In this document: positions 8,690 through 16,460 of the stretch, one piece after another | How the letters are laid out: each line of letters starts with the position of its first letter | Numbering within the stretch: the stretch's first letter is position 1 | From: Kitasatospora sp. MAA4 | Lineage (GTDB): Bacteria; Actinomycetota; Actinomycetes; Streptomycetales; Streptomycetaceae | NCBI RefSeq assembly: GCF_029893355.1 | Contig: NZ_JARZAI010000005.1 | Coordinates: 186,001 to 250,000 of the forward strand | Direction of reading: 5' to 3' | DNA length: 64,000 nucleotides | Notes under the pieces: generated by a model | Database searches by the model: none | Told to the model about the DNA's origin: nothing | Seen by the model: only the letters and a program-made list of their open reading frames with translations | Position numbers and translations under genes: made by a program

Positions 8690-10024
8690 ATGAGCACCAC
8701 CACCACAGTTGACGCCACCGCCTCGCTGCTTCGCTTCGCCACCGCCGGCTCCGTCGACGACGGCAAGTCCACCCTGGTCGGCCGCCTGCTGCACGACTCC
8801 AAGTCGGTGCTGGCCGACCAGCTGGAGGCCGTCGAGCACGCCTCGCGCAAGCGCGGCCAGGAGGCGCCGGACCTCGCGCTGCTCACCGACGGCCTGCGCG
8901 CCGAGCGCGAGCAGGGCATCACCATCGACGTCGCGTACCGCTACTTCGCCACCCCCAAGCGGCGGTTCATCCTCGCCGACACCCCGGGTCACGTGCAGTA
9001 CACCCGCAACATGGTCACCGGCGCCTCCACCGCCGAACTGGCCGTGGTGCTGGTCGACGCCCGCAACGGCGTGGTCGAGCAGACCCGCCGGCACGCCGCG
9101 GTGGCCGCCCTGCTGCGCGTGCCGCACGTCGTCCTGGCCGTGAACAAGATGGACCTGGTCGACTACGCCGAGTCCGTCTTCGCCGCCATCGCCGCCGAGT
9201 TCACCGCCTACGCGGGCTCGCTCGGGGTCGGCGACATCACGGCGATCCCGATCTCGGCGCTGGCCGGCGACAACGTCGTCGAGCCGTCCGCGCACATGGA
9301 CTGGTACGGCGGCCCGACGCTGCTGGAGCACCTGGAGACCGTCCCGGTCACCGGCGCCTCGGGCGACGAGCCGGCCCGCTTCCCGGTCCAGTACGTGATC
9401 CGCCCGCAGTCCGGCGACCACCGCGACTACCGGGGCTACGCAGGCCAGTTGGCCTCCGGCGTGCTGCGCACCGGCGACGCCGTCACGGTGCTGCCGTCCG
9501 GGAGGACCACCACCGTCGCGGGCATCGACGTGCTCGGCGTCGACACCGGGATCGCCTTCGCCCCGCAGTCGGTGACCGTGCGGCTCGTCGAGGACATCGA
9601 CATCTCGCGCGGCGACCTGATCGCGGCCGGCCCGGTGGCCGAGCCGACCAAGGACGTCGAGGCCACCGTCTGCCACCTGCACGAGCGCCCGCTGCGGGTC
9701 GGCGACAAGGTGCTGCTCAAGCACACCACCCGCACGGTGCGCGCGCTGGTCAAGGAGATCTCCTACCGGATCGACATCGACACCCTCGAACAGCGCAGCG
9801 GCGCCGAGGGGTTGAACGTGAACGACATCGGCCACGTGGTGCTGCGCACCGCCGAGCCGCTGGCGCTCGACGACTACACCGACAACCGTCGCACCGGATC
9901 GTTCCTGCTGATCGACCCGGCCGACGGCACCACCCTCACCGCCGCGATGGCGGGCGGCACCCTGGGCACCGCCGTACCGGCGAACGCCGAGGCGAACAAG
10001 GCGAACGAGGAGGACTGGGTCTGA
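8690..10024 (+). CDS. cysN: Sulfate adenylyltransferase subunit 1 (GTPase)
   Basis: The 444-residue translation-factor-type GTPase drives ATP sulfurylase by GTP hydrolysis. G1 is GSVDDGKST at residues 20-28, G3 is DTPGH, and G4 is NKMD. The EF-Tu-like beta-barrel domains follow (RFPVQYVIRPQSGDHRDYRGYAG, then RPLRVGDKVLLKHTTRTVRA). There is no fused CysC kinase domain; the kinase is the separate cysC gene upstream. ATG 8690 follows cysD after 2 nt. Its stop overlaps the start of a small open frame (TGATG). Confidence 0.96.
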   Translation: MSTTTTVDATASLLRFATAGSVDDGKSTLVGRLLHDSKSVLADQLEAVEHASRKRGQEAPDLALLTDGLRAEREQGITIDVAYRYFATPKRRFILADTPGHVQYTRNMVTGASTAELAVVLVDARNGVVEQTRRHAAVAALLRVPHVVLAVNKMDLVDYAESVFAAIAAEFTAYAGSLGVGDITAIPISALAGDNVVEPSAHMDWYGGPTLLEHLETVPVTGASGDEPARFPVQYVIRPQSGDHRDYRGYAGQLASGVLRTGDAVTVLPSGRTTTVAGIDVLGVDTGIAFAPQSVTVRLVEDIDISRGDLIAAGPVAEPTKDVEATVCHLHERPLRVGDKVLLKHTTRTVRALVKEISYRIDIDTLEQRSGAEGLNVNDIGHVVLRTAEPLALDDYTDNRRTGSFLLIDPADGTTLTAAMAGGTLGTAVPANAEANKANEEDWV

Positions 10025-10137
10025 TGTCCAGCGAGGCGTTCTCCGGCATGGACAAGGAAGGCGGCCGCATCGGCAGCGGCGTCCTGGGCAGTGGCCAGGG
10101 CGGCATGACCCGATGTGCGTGCGGACAGGGCGTCTGA
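10024..10137 (+). CDS. Possible 37-aa peptide after cysN
   Basis: ATG 10024 overlaps the cysN stop as TGATG, and the frame closes at TGA 10135-10137. The peptide is Gly-rich and contains two cysteines (TRCACGQG). I recognise no family. The overlap suits re-initiation, and two Cys codons in a sulfur operon just ahead of the transporter genes are suggestive. It may equally be a chance frame in the 215-nt gap before the transporter. Confidence 0.2.
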   Translation: MSSEAFSGMDKEGGRIGSGVLGSGQGGMTRCACGQGV

Positions 10138-10239
10138 CGACCTGTCACCGGACTCCCCGCCTTCCCAATTCCAGGCGGCATCCGGCTTGTTGGCACCACG
10201 ACCACCCTCCCCGTCCGTTTCCAGCAGAGGACACCTCCG

Positions 10240-11388
10240 ATGGCTTCCACCCAGGCGTTCCCGCATAGCCCCTCCCGCCCCGGCGCCGGTCGCGCCAGAC
10301 GGACCGCGATAGCCGCGGTCGCCGGCCTGACCGCCGTCACCCTGCTGAGCGCCTGCAGCGGCTATGGCTCCAAGGCCCCCAAGGCGAGCAGCATCCCGTC
10401 GGCGAACGCGTCGGGGGCCAAGCTCTCCGCGGACACCGTCAAGATCGGCTACTTCGCCAACCTGACCCACGGCACCCCGCTGGTCGGCCTCCAGGAGGGC
10501 CTGTTCCAGAAGGAGTTGGGCGCCACCCAGGTCAAGACCCAGATCTTCAACGCCGGTCCGGCGGAGATCGAGGCGCTGAACGCCGGGTCCATCGACATCG
10601 GCTGGGTCGGCCCCTCCCCCGCGATCAACGGCTATGTGCAGTCCAAGAGCCAGGACCTGAAGATCATCGGCGGTTCGGCCTCCGGCGGCGTCAAGCTGGT
10701 GGTCAACCCGGCGAAGATCAGCTCCCTGGACGACCTCAAGGGCAAGAAGATCGCCACCCCGCAGCTGGGCAACACCCAGGACGTGGCACTGCTCAACTAC
10801 CTTGCGGGGAAGGGATTCACCGAGGACCCGCAGTCCGGCAAGGGCGACGTCTCGGTGATCCGCACCGACAACAAGGTCACCCCGGACGCCTACTCCTCCG
10901 GTGCCATCGACGGCGCCTGGGTGCCCGAGCCCACCGCCTCGGCGCTGGTGGCCAAGGGAGCAAAGGTGCTGCTCGACGAGAGCGACATCTGGCCGAACAA
11001 GCAGTTCGTGATCACCAACATCGTCGTCTCGCAGAAGTTCCTCACGGCCCACCCGGACGTGGTGGAGGCCGTGCTGCGCGGCTCGGTGAACACCAACGCC
11101 TTCATCAAGGCCAACCCGGACAAGGCCAAGCAGGACGCCAACACCGCCATCCAGGCGGCCGGCGGCAGCTCGCTGGCCCCGGCCGTCCTCGACCCGGCCT
11201 GGTCCAGCATCCAGTTCCTGGACGACCCGCTGGCCGGCACCCTGCAGACCGAGGCCGACCACGCGGTCACCGCGGGCCTGCTGAAGAAGCCGGACATCTC
11301 CGGGATCTACGACCTGACCCTGCTCAACAAGGTGCTCAAGGCAGCCGGTCAGCCGGCCGTCTCGGCCGACGGCCTCGGCACCTCCTGA
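10240..11388 (+). CDS. ssuA: Sulfonate/taurine-type ABC transporter substrate-binding lipoprotein
   Basis: The 382-residue protein has an N-terminal hydrophobic segment ending in lipobox LLSAC with Cys39 as the lipidated residue, so it should be anchored outside the membrane. The mature part is a periplasmic-binding-protein fold of the SsuA/TauA/NrtA group (VKIGYFANLTHGTPLVGLQEGLF, AGPAEIEALNAGSIDIGWVGPSPAI, GKKIATPQLGNTQDVALLNYL). ATG 10240 is preceded by AGAGGA. Linkage to the sulfate genes and to an ATPase and permease makes an organosulfur substrate likely; the exact ligand cannot be read from the sequence. Confidence 0.88.
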   Translation: MASTQAFPHSPSRPGAGRARRTAIAAVAGLTAVTLLSACSGYGSKAPKASSIPSANASGAKLSADTVKIGYFANLTHGTPLVGLQEGLFQKELGATQVKTQIFNAGPAEIEALNAGSIDIGWVGPSPAINGYVQSKSQDLKIIGGSASGGVKLVVNPAKISSLDDLKGKKIATPQLGNTQDVALLNYLAGKGFTEDPQSGKGDVSVIRTDNKVTPDAYSSGAIDGAWVPEPTASALVAKGAKVLLDESDIWPNKQFVITNIVVSQKFLTAHPDVVEAVLRGSVNTNAFIKANPDKAKQDANTAIQAAGGSSLAPAVLDPAWSSIQFLDDPLAGTLQTEADHAVTAGLLKKPDISGIYDLTLLNKVLKAAGQPAVSADGLGTS

Positions 11389-11529
11389 CCGTCTGATCCA
11401 GGTCCCACCGACTCCGGTGGTCCACTCCCGCCTGGTCCTCGTCGATGCCCAATCACAGGACCGGGCGGGGGCGGGCCCCCGGCCCCCCTTCGCTTCTCGC
11501 CACACCACTCATGCCAGGAGGTGCCCGCA

Positions 11530-12333
11530 ATGAGCACGGCACTGACCACCTCGAAGAACGCCCCTGCAACCGTTGACCCGACCGGCGCACCCGCCGTCCG
11601 GATCTCCCACGTGCACAAGTCCTTCGGCCGTCCCGGCACCGCCACCCCGGTGCTCGACGACATCACCCTCGACGTAGCCCCGGGCGAGTTCCTCTGCCTG
11701 CTGGGCGCCTCCGGCTGTGGCAAGTCCACCCTGCTCAACCTGATCGCCGGCCTGGACCAGCCCACCGCCGGCGAGATCGAGGTGCCCTCCGGGCGCCCCG
11801 CGCTGATGTTCCAGGAGCACGCGCTCTTCCCCTGGCTGACCGCCGGCAAGAACGTCGAGCTGGCCCTGCGCCTCAACGGCGTGGCCCGCCCCGAGCGCCG
11901 CGCCGAGGCAGAGCGCCTGCTGGAGCTGGTGCGGCTCGGCGGCGCGTACGGCAAGCGCGTGCACGAGCTGTCCGGCGGCATGCGCCAGCGCGTCGCGATG
12001 GCCCGCGCGCTCGCCCAGGGCAGCCGGGTGCTGCTGATGGACGAGCCGTTCGCCGCGCTGGACGCGATCACCCGCGACGTCCTGCACGACGAGATCACCC
12101 GGATCTGGGCCGAGCGGCAGCTCACCGTCGTGTTCGTCACGCACAACGTGCGCGAGGCGGTCCGGCTCGCGCAGCGCGTCGTCCTGCTCTCCTCGCGGCC
12201 CGGCCGGGTCGCCCGCGAGTGGCAGATCGACCTGCCGCAGCCGCGCCGCATCGAGTCGGCCGGCGTGGCCGACCTGTCCGTCGAGATCACCGAAGAACTG
12301 CGTGGGGAGATCCGCCGCCATGGCCAGCACTGA
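11530..12333 (+). CDS. ssuB: Sulfonate-type ABC transporter ATP-binding protein
   Basis: The 267-residue ATPase has Walker A GASGCGKST, the Q-loop region MFQEHALFPWLTAGKNVELAL, signature LSGGMRQRVAMARAL, Walker B VLLMDEPFAALDA and the switch His in VTHNVREAV. It is closest to the SsuB/TauB/NrtD group. ATG 11530 is chosen because AGGAGG lies 8-9 nt upstream; GTG 11521 would sit on top of that ribosome binding site. The last 14 nt overlap the permease gene, so the two are coupled. Confidence 0.92.
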   Translation: MSTALTTSKNAPATVDPTGAPAVRISHVHKSFGRPGTATPVLDDITLDVAPGEFLCLLGASGCGKSTLLNLIAGLDQPTAGEIEVPSGRPALMFQEHALFPWLTAGKNVELALRLNGVARPERRAEAERLLELVRLGGAYGKRVHELSGGMRQRVAMARALAQGSRVLLMDEPFAALDAITRDVLHDEITRIWAERQLTVVFVTHNVREAVRLAQRVVLLSSRPGRVAREWQIDLPQPRRIESAGVADLSVEITEELRGEIRRHGQH

Positions 12334-13210
12334 GACCACCCCCGCACCCGCCGACGACCTCACCGGGGTCGAGGCCGGCCTGGACGCCCTGGACTCCGTC
12401 CAGATCCAGCGCACCCCGATCGGCCAGCTGCTGCGCCAGAAGGCGCTGCCGCCGCTGATCGGCGTGCTGCTGGTGCTCGGCGTCTGGCAGCTCACGTACA
12501 GCCTGCACGTGACCGCCAGCTACAACCTGCCCAGCCCCGCCGACGTCTGGGGCAGCCTGACCGACCTCTGGACCGCCGGCACGCTGTTCTCGATCATCTG
12601 GACCAGCCTGTGGCGCGGCATCGTCGGCTTCCTCGCCGCCGTCGTGATCGGCACCCCGATCGGCCTGCTGGTCGCCCGGGTCAAGCCGGTCCGGGCGGCC
12701 ATCGGCCCGATCCTGCAAGGCCTCCAGTCGCTGCCCTCGGTCGCCTGGGTGCCGGCCGCGGTGATCTGGCTCGGCATCAACGACTCGATGATGTACGCGG
12801 TGATCCTGCTCGGCGCCGTCCCCTCGATCGCCAACGGCCTGGTGGCCGGCATCGACCAGGTGCCGCCGCTCTTCCTGCGCGCCGGACGGACGCTGGGCGC
12901 CAGCGGCGTCTCCAACGCGCGGCACATCCTGCTGCCGGCCGCGCTGCCCGGCTACCTGGCGGGCCTCAAGCAGGGCTGGGCGTTCTCCTGGCGCTCGCTG
13001 ATGGCCGCCGAACTCGTCGCCTCCTCCCCCGACCTCGGCCTCGGCCTCGGCCGGTACCTGGAGAACCAACGCGAGGGGATGAGCATGCCCGGCGTCCTGC
13101 TCGGCATCATCCTGATCCTGCTCGTCGGCGTCGCGATCGACCTGCTGGTCTTCTCCCCGATCGAGCGCCGCGTGCTGCGCAGCCGCGGCCTGCTGACCAC
13201 CGGACGCTGA
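12320..13210 (+). CDS. ssuC: Sulfonate-type ABC transporter permease
   Basis: The 296-residue integral membrane protein belongs to the BPD_transp_1 permease group. It has about six hydrophobic segments, starting with PPLIGVLLVLGVWQLTYSL, and the EAA-like cytoplasmic loop is visible near AGRTLGASGVSNARHILLPAALPGYLAGLKQGW. ATG 12320 lies within the end of ssuB. The next gene, the chelatase, starts 3 nt after its stop, so the transporter and siroheme genes are probably one transcript. Confidence 0.92.
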   Translation: MASTETTPAPADDLTGVEAGLDALDSVQIQRTPIGQLLRQKALPPLIGVLLVLGVWQLTYSLHVTASYNLPSPADVWGSLTDLWTAGTLFSIIWTSLWRGIVGFLAAVVIGTPIGLLVARVKPVRAAIGPILQGLQSLPSVAWVPAAVIWLGINDSMMYAVILLGAVPSIANGLVAGIDQVPPLFLRAGRTLGASGVSNARHILLPAALPGYLAGLKQGWAFSWRSLMAAELVASSPDLGLGLGRYLENQREGMSMPGVLLGIILILLVGVAIDLLVFSPIERRVLRSRGLLTTGR

Positions 13211-13213
13211 CCC

Positions 13214-13951
13214 ATGCCCGCCACCCTGTTGCTCATCGCACACGGCAGCCGCGACCCCCGGCACGCCGCCACCGTCGAGGAACTGGCCGTCCAGGTCCGC
13301 AGGTTGCGGCCCGAGCTGGAGGTCGCGACCGGCTACCTGGACCACTGCGCCCCGCGCATCGCCCAGGTCGCCGGACGGCTGGCGGACCGCCCGGCGGTGG
13401 CGGTCCCGCTGCTGCTCAACCGCGCCTTCCACGCCAAGCACGACATCCCCGCCGCACTGCGGGCGGCCGGCTCCACCCTGCCCGTCGCCGACGTGCTCGG
13501 CCCCTCGCCGCTGCTCCTCGACGCGCTGGACCGCCGCCTCGCCGACGCCGGCCTGGACGTCCACTCCGCCGCCGTCCGCGCCCGCACCGGCGTGGTACTG
13601 GCCGCCGCCGGCTCCTCCGACCCGGCCGCCGACGCCGCCACCCGAGCCCTCGCCGCCGACTGGCACCGCACCCGCGGCTGGGCCGCCGTCGAGGTCGCCT
13701 ACGCCTCCGCCGGCGGCCCCCAGGTCCCCGACGCCCTGGCCGCCCTACGCGCCCAGGGCGCCACCCACACCGCCGTAGCCCGCTACCTGCTGGCCCCCGG
13801 CCTCCTCCCCGACCGCATCGCCACCGCCGCCACCGAAGCCGACCTGCTCGCCCCCGTCCTCGGCGCCGCCCCCGAACTGGCCCACCTCCTCCTCCACCGC
13901 TACGCCACCGCGGCAGCCGCAACGAGCACCACCACCCGCCTGGCCGCCTAG
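13214..13951 (+). CDS. Sirohydrochlorin chelatase (CbiX/SirB family)
   Basis: The 245-residue protein has two tandem CbiX-type halves. The N-terminal LLLIAHGSRDPRH contains the metal-site His10 and is typical of the family; a second set lies in VPLLLNRAFHAKHDIP. It should insert Fe2+ into sirohydrochlorin to make siroheme, the cofactor of the sulfite reductase at the head of this operon, which explains its place here. Codons are extremely C-rich at third positions. The stop TAG at 13949-13951 shares the palindrome CTAG with the stop of the convergent gene. Confidence 0.9.
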   Translation: MPATLLLIAHGSRDPRHAATVEELAVQVRRLRPELEVATGYLDHCAPRIAQVAGRLADRPAVAVPLLLNRAFHAKHDIPAALRAAGSTLPVADVLGPSPLLLDALDRRLADAGLDVHSAAVRARTGVVLAAAGSSDPAADAATRALAADWHRTRGWAAVEVAYASAGGPQVPDALAALRAQGATHTAVARYLLAPGLLPDRIATAATEADLLAPVLGAAPELAHLLLHRYATAAAATSTTTRLAA

Positions 13952-15033
13952 ACCAGCGTGGTGAGGTCAACCGTCGCCGTCCCCGGCGCCACCACGTAGA
14001 CGCCCGAGCCGGGCTCGGTCTCCTGCGATTCGCTCCTGAGCCGCGCGATGTCCACCGTCGCGGGCCACCGGGTGCCCCACTCCGACCAGCGCACACCCGT
14101 CAGATCGACGGCGGAGAGGTCGACGTCGCTCAGGTCGGCGTCGGTGAAGTCGTCCAGCGCGCCTGCCAGCAGCACGGCGCCGAGGCCCTCGGCATGCTTT
14201 AGCTCCAGCAGGTCGCCCACTTGGTGGTCCAGCGCGTGGGCAAGCACCGCCGCGAGTTCGATCTCATCACGGCTGTCAGCGGTGTAGGCGAGATCGAGAG
14301 CCAACCGCCTGGCAAAAGCTTGGGCCCCGGGCGCAGCGGGCGCACGACGGGTTCGGGGACCGGCAGGGGTGAGGAGTTTGACGATGTCGAGGGCAAGCTC
14401 ACGGGCAAGGCTACGAGCATTGTCGCGGGCAACAGCGAGGGCGGGATCGCCAGCCAACGAGCGAGACAGCGCGAGGACAGCGGCGAGAGCGTGGGCGAGA
14501 GCGGGATGGCGCGAGAGGTCACGGGCGAGAGCGCGAGCTCTGCTACGAGCACGGGCTGCGGCGAGCTGGAGGTGGAGGGCAGGGCTGCCCTCCACCTCGC
14601 GGATTGCGGCTAGGTCGCTGGAAAGCTCGTAGGCAAGCTTGACGACGCGCACCACAAGGCGTCCGCGGCTGCTGGCCATGCAGATGGGGTGCCGACGCAG
14701 CCCAAGGCGTGTCGCCGGTGGGAGGTTCTCGATGAACTGGCGAGTGATCCCAAGCGCTACGGCCTCCCCGTCACTGCGGAAGTGCGTGACCCGCCCACTC
14801 GTCGACGCCACGACTGTTGGAGGCGGTAGGATCGCCGCCAGCCCGCTCTCGACGTCCAGCGCCCGGCCGAGGTCGCCGACCAGATCGTCGCGGCGGGCGT
14901 AGATCCGCACTGCGCGCAAACCAGCCTCTACGTCCAGCCGTTCGGCGAGGCCGCCGATCAGAGCCTCCCGCTGCCGGTCGAGCCAGTCGTCTACCGCTCC
15001 CTCATCGGGGATCGCCGCCGACACACCGGTCAT
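13948..15033 (-). CDS. Hypothetical protein with Ala/Leu/Arg repeat region and C-terminal pentapeptide-like segment
   Basis: The 361-residue protein has no known enzyme domain that I recognise. A central stretch (about residues 150-215) is built of ALARDLS, AVLALSRSLA and ARSLARELAL units, probably a long amphipathic helix. Near residue 290 there is a short run of DADLSDVDLSAVDLTGVRWS, typical of pentapeptide repeats as found at the end of streptomycete NACHT-like proteins. ATG 15033 overlaps the stop of the sigma factor gene (ATGA), so it is the third gene of that operon. Third-position A and T are more frequent than in the neighbours, suggesting separate ancestry. Function unknown. Confidence 0.75.
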   Translation of the reverse strand: MTGVSAAIPDEGAVDDWLDRQREALIGGLAERLDVEAGLRAVRIYARRDDLVGDLGRALDVESGLAAILPPPTVVASTSGRVTHFRSDGEAVALGITRQFIENLPPATRLGLRRHPICMASSRGRLVVRVVKLAYELSSDLAAIREVEGSPALHLQLAAARARSRARALARDLSRHPALAHALAAVLALSRSLAGDPALAVARDNARSLARELALDIVKLLTPAGPRTRRAPAAPGAQAFARRLALDLAYTADSRDEIELAAVLAHALDHQVGDLLELKHAEGLGAVLLAGALDDFTDADLSDVDLSAVDLTGVRWSEWGTRWPATVDIARLRSESQETEPGSGVYVVAPGTATVDLTTLV

Positions 15034-15587
15034 GACTCCTCCTCACTGGACTTCATCCGCTGGGCCACACTGCGGCGGGCCTTCAGCAGGTTCGACCGCA
15101 CCGCAGCCGAGTCGATCCCGAGTTCCGCCGCGATCTCCGCCGGGGTGTAGCCGTCCACGCTCCAAGCCAGGACCTGCCGTTGGCGCGGCGGCAGGACGGC
15201 GAGCAGTCCCAGGATCTCCTGGCCGCACTCCCACTGCGCCAGCGCGTCCGGCTGCGGGACCAGTGCGTCGGCTTCCGGCGCCCGCGCGGCCGGGTCCTCC
15301 TCGACCCGGCTGAGGTGGCGCACCAGCGCCCTGGACGCGACCCGCCGTGCCCAGGCCGCCGGGGACTCGATCCGCGACCAGCCCTGGTATGCCTTGATCA
15401 TCGTCTCCTGGGCCAGGTCGGCGGCCAGGCAGGCGGACGCGCCCTGCCAGATCAGGAAGCCGACGAGTGTGGGGACGAACTGCCGGTAGAACGAGGCGAA
15501 TTCGTCCTCGGCCGTTGATCGCGCAACGTGCCGGGCGCCGACATCAACCGACGAGGTTGCCGCCTCCACTGGTTCCTGGTCCCTCAC
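15030..15587 (-). CDS. ECF-type RNA polymerase sigma factor (sigma-70 family)
   Basis: The start is taken as GTG 15587 because it overlaps the stop of the upstream 82-residue gene (GTGA), giving 185 residues. Region 2 is visible in FASFYRQFVPTLVGFLIWQG and AADLAQETMIKAYQGW. Region 4 is the helix-turn-helix LPPRQRQVLAWSVDGY, then TPAEIAAELGIDSAAVRSNL. It should direct RNA polymerase to a small regulon; no cognate zinc-finger anti-sigma gene is adjacent. The neighbouring 82-aa membrane protein or the 361-aa protein could be regulators, but nothing in their sequences proves it. Confidence 0.88.
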   Translation of the reverse strand: MRDQEPVEAATSSVDVGARHVARSTAEDEFASFYRQFVPTLVGFLIWQGASACLAADLAQETMIKAYQGWSRIESPAAWARRVASRALVRHLSRVEEDPAARAPEADALVPQPDALAQWECGQEILGLLAVLPPRQRQVLAWSVDGYTPAEIAAELGIDSAAVRSNLLKARRSVAQRMKSSEEES

Positions 15588-15832
15588 CTGTGCTGTCCCC
15601 CACGCCGGTTCGGTAGCGGTGGAATCGTCAGGCGCAGCTCGCTGCCGTCCGGGTGGACCTCCACCAGTCGGCTCCCCCGGGGGAGCGAGCGGGCCAGCGC
15701 CTCGACGTACTCCCGGTGCGCGTGCTCCTGACGCACCCTCCACCGTAGCCGCAGGTACTGACACAGCACTGCGGCAACCCGAGCCGCCAGGCCCGTAACG
15801 GCCACCACCGCCGGAACGACGAGCGGATCCAT
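15584..15832 (-). CDS. Small membrane protein upstream of the sigma factor
   Basis: The 82-residue protein has one N-terminal hydrophobic segment (VVPAVVAVTGLAARVAAVL) and a charged C-terminal part (LRWRVRQEHAHREYVEALA, later EVHPDGSELRLTI). It is the first gene of the three-gene sigma operon and is coupled to the sigma gene by a GTGA overlap. I recognise no named family. A membrane-anchored modulator of the sigma factor is a guess from context. Confidence 0.75.
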   Translation of the reverse strand: MDPLVVPAVVAVTGLAARVAAVLCQYLRLRWRVRQEHAHREYVEALARSLPRGSRLVEVHPDGSELRLTIPPLPNRRGGQHR

Positions 15833-15853
15833 CCCGCCCCCTCACACCCTCAG

Positions 15854-15893
15854 GAGCCCGCCACACGCGGGCTCTTCGAGGGTAAGAGCCCGC
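15854..15893 (-). promoter_or_regulatory. Three-part inverted repeat with mutually exclusive hairpins upstream of the sigma operon
   Basis: On the plus strand GAGCCCGC (15854-15861), GCGGGCTC (15867-15874) and GAGCCCGC (15886-15893) follow each other. The middle copy can pair with either outer copy. The right-hand hairpin extends to 10 bp (GCGGGCTCTT with AAGAGCCCGC, loop 7 nt) and the left-hand one has 8 bp with loop CACAC. It lies 21 nt before the 82-aa gene and 71 nt after the stop of the next upstream minus-strand gene. It could be that gene's terminator or a switch in the sigma operon leader. Confidence 0.5.
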
Positions 15894-15963
15894 GCGACCG
15901 CCCACCGTGAACCCGCCCGGCGTCCTAGCGCAGATGGCGCGACGGCACGGAAGGCGGCGCCTC

Positions 15964-16269
15964 TCACTTCCGGTGCCGTCCGGTCCCCCGTCTGAGAAGA
16001 GCAACGGGGGTGTCAGCCTGAGGGAAGACGGGCGGTGGTCCGGCGTTGACGATCAGCCCGTAGGCACCGGCGTAGTTCTCGGCCACGCCAACGGCCTGCC
16101 AGGCGATTCCGTCCCACTCCACGACCAGGCGGGCCGTGTCCTCGAAGAGACCGGCGGCACGCCTGGCCTCGGGGTCGAGGGTGATCGCGTCACGGGTGCC
16201 GACCGGTCTGGGGAGCCCTGTGCGGTCGGTGTACCACTCGGCCACGGATTCATCGTCAGGTCCGAACAC
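15964..16269 (-). CDS. Hypothetical protein, 101 aa
   Basis: The start is chosen at GTG 16269 because GAGAGGA lies 9 nt upstream; an ATG at 16332 in the same frame has no such site. The 101 residues (with segments SVAEWYTDRTGLPRPVG, RLVVEWDGIAWQAVGVAEN, TPVALLRRGTGRHRK) show no signal peptide, membrane segment or family I can name. A short mixed alpha/beta soluble protein is likely. It reads in the same direction as the sigma operon below and the CAP genes above. Confidence 0.6.
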   Translation of the reverse strand: MFGPDDESVAEWYTDRTGLPRPVGTRDAITLDPEARRAAGLFEDTARLVVEWDGIAWQAVGVAENYAGAYGLIVNAGPPPVFPQADTPVALLRRGTGRHRK

Positions 16270-16336
16270 CCGTCGTGTCCTCTCACGAGACGAATGGTCT
16301 GGTGCGAGGTTAGGCGATTCCGAGCGCCGCACAGGA

Positions 16337-16450
16337 TCAGGCGAGCAGGAAGTCGAACTCGCCGACCTTGGCGCCGTCGATCATGGCGCGGAGCTTCGTC
16401 CTGGTCGCGGTGAGCGGGCCCTGCGCGTCCACGGCGAAGCCGATGCTGTC
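16337..16450 (-). pseudogene. DUF397-like C-terminal remnant
   Basis: A minus-strand frame ending at TGA 16339-16337 reads DSIGFAVDAQGPLT, then RAMIDGAKVGEFDFLLA. The ending DGAKxGEFD is typical of DUF397 proteins, which normally follow an XRE/DUF5753 regulator. No complete start or N-terminal WRKSSYS block is present, because the frame runs straight into the end of the sigma/CAP gene. It is probably the tail of a deleted DUF397 gene; a short chance frame cannot be excluded. Confidence 0.45.
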
Positions 16451-16460
16451 GTCCAGCTGC

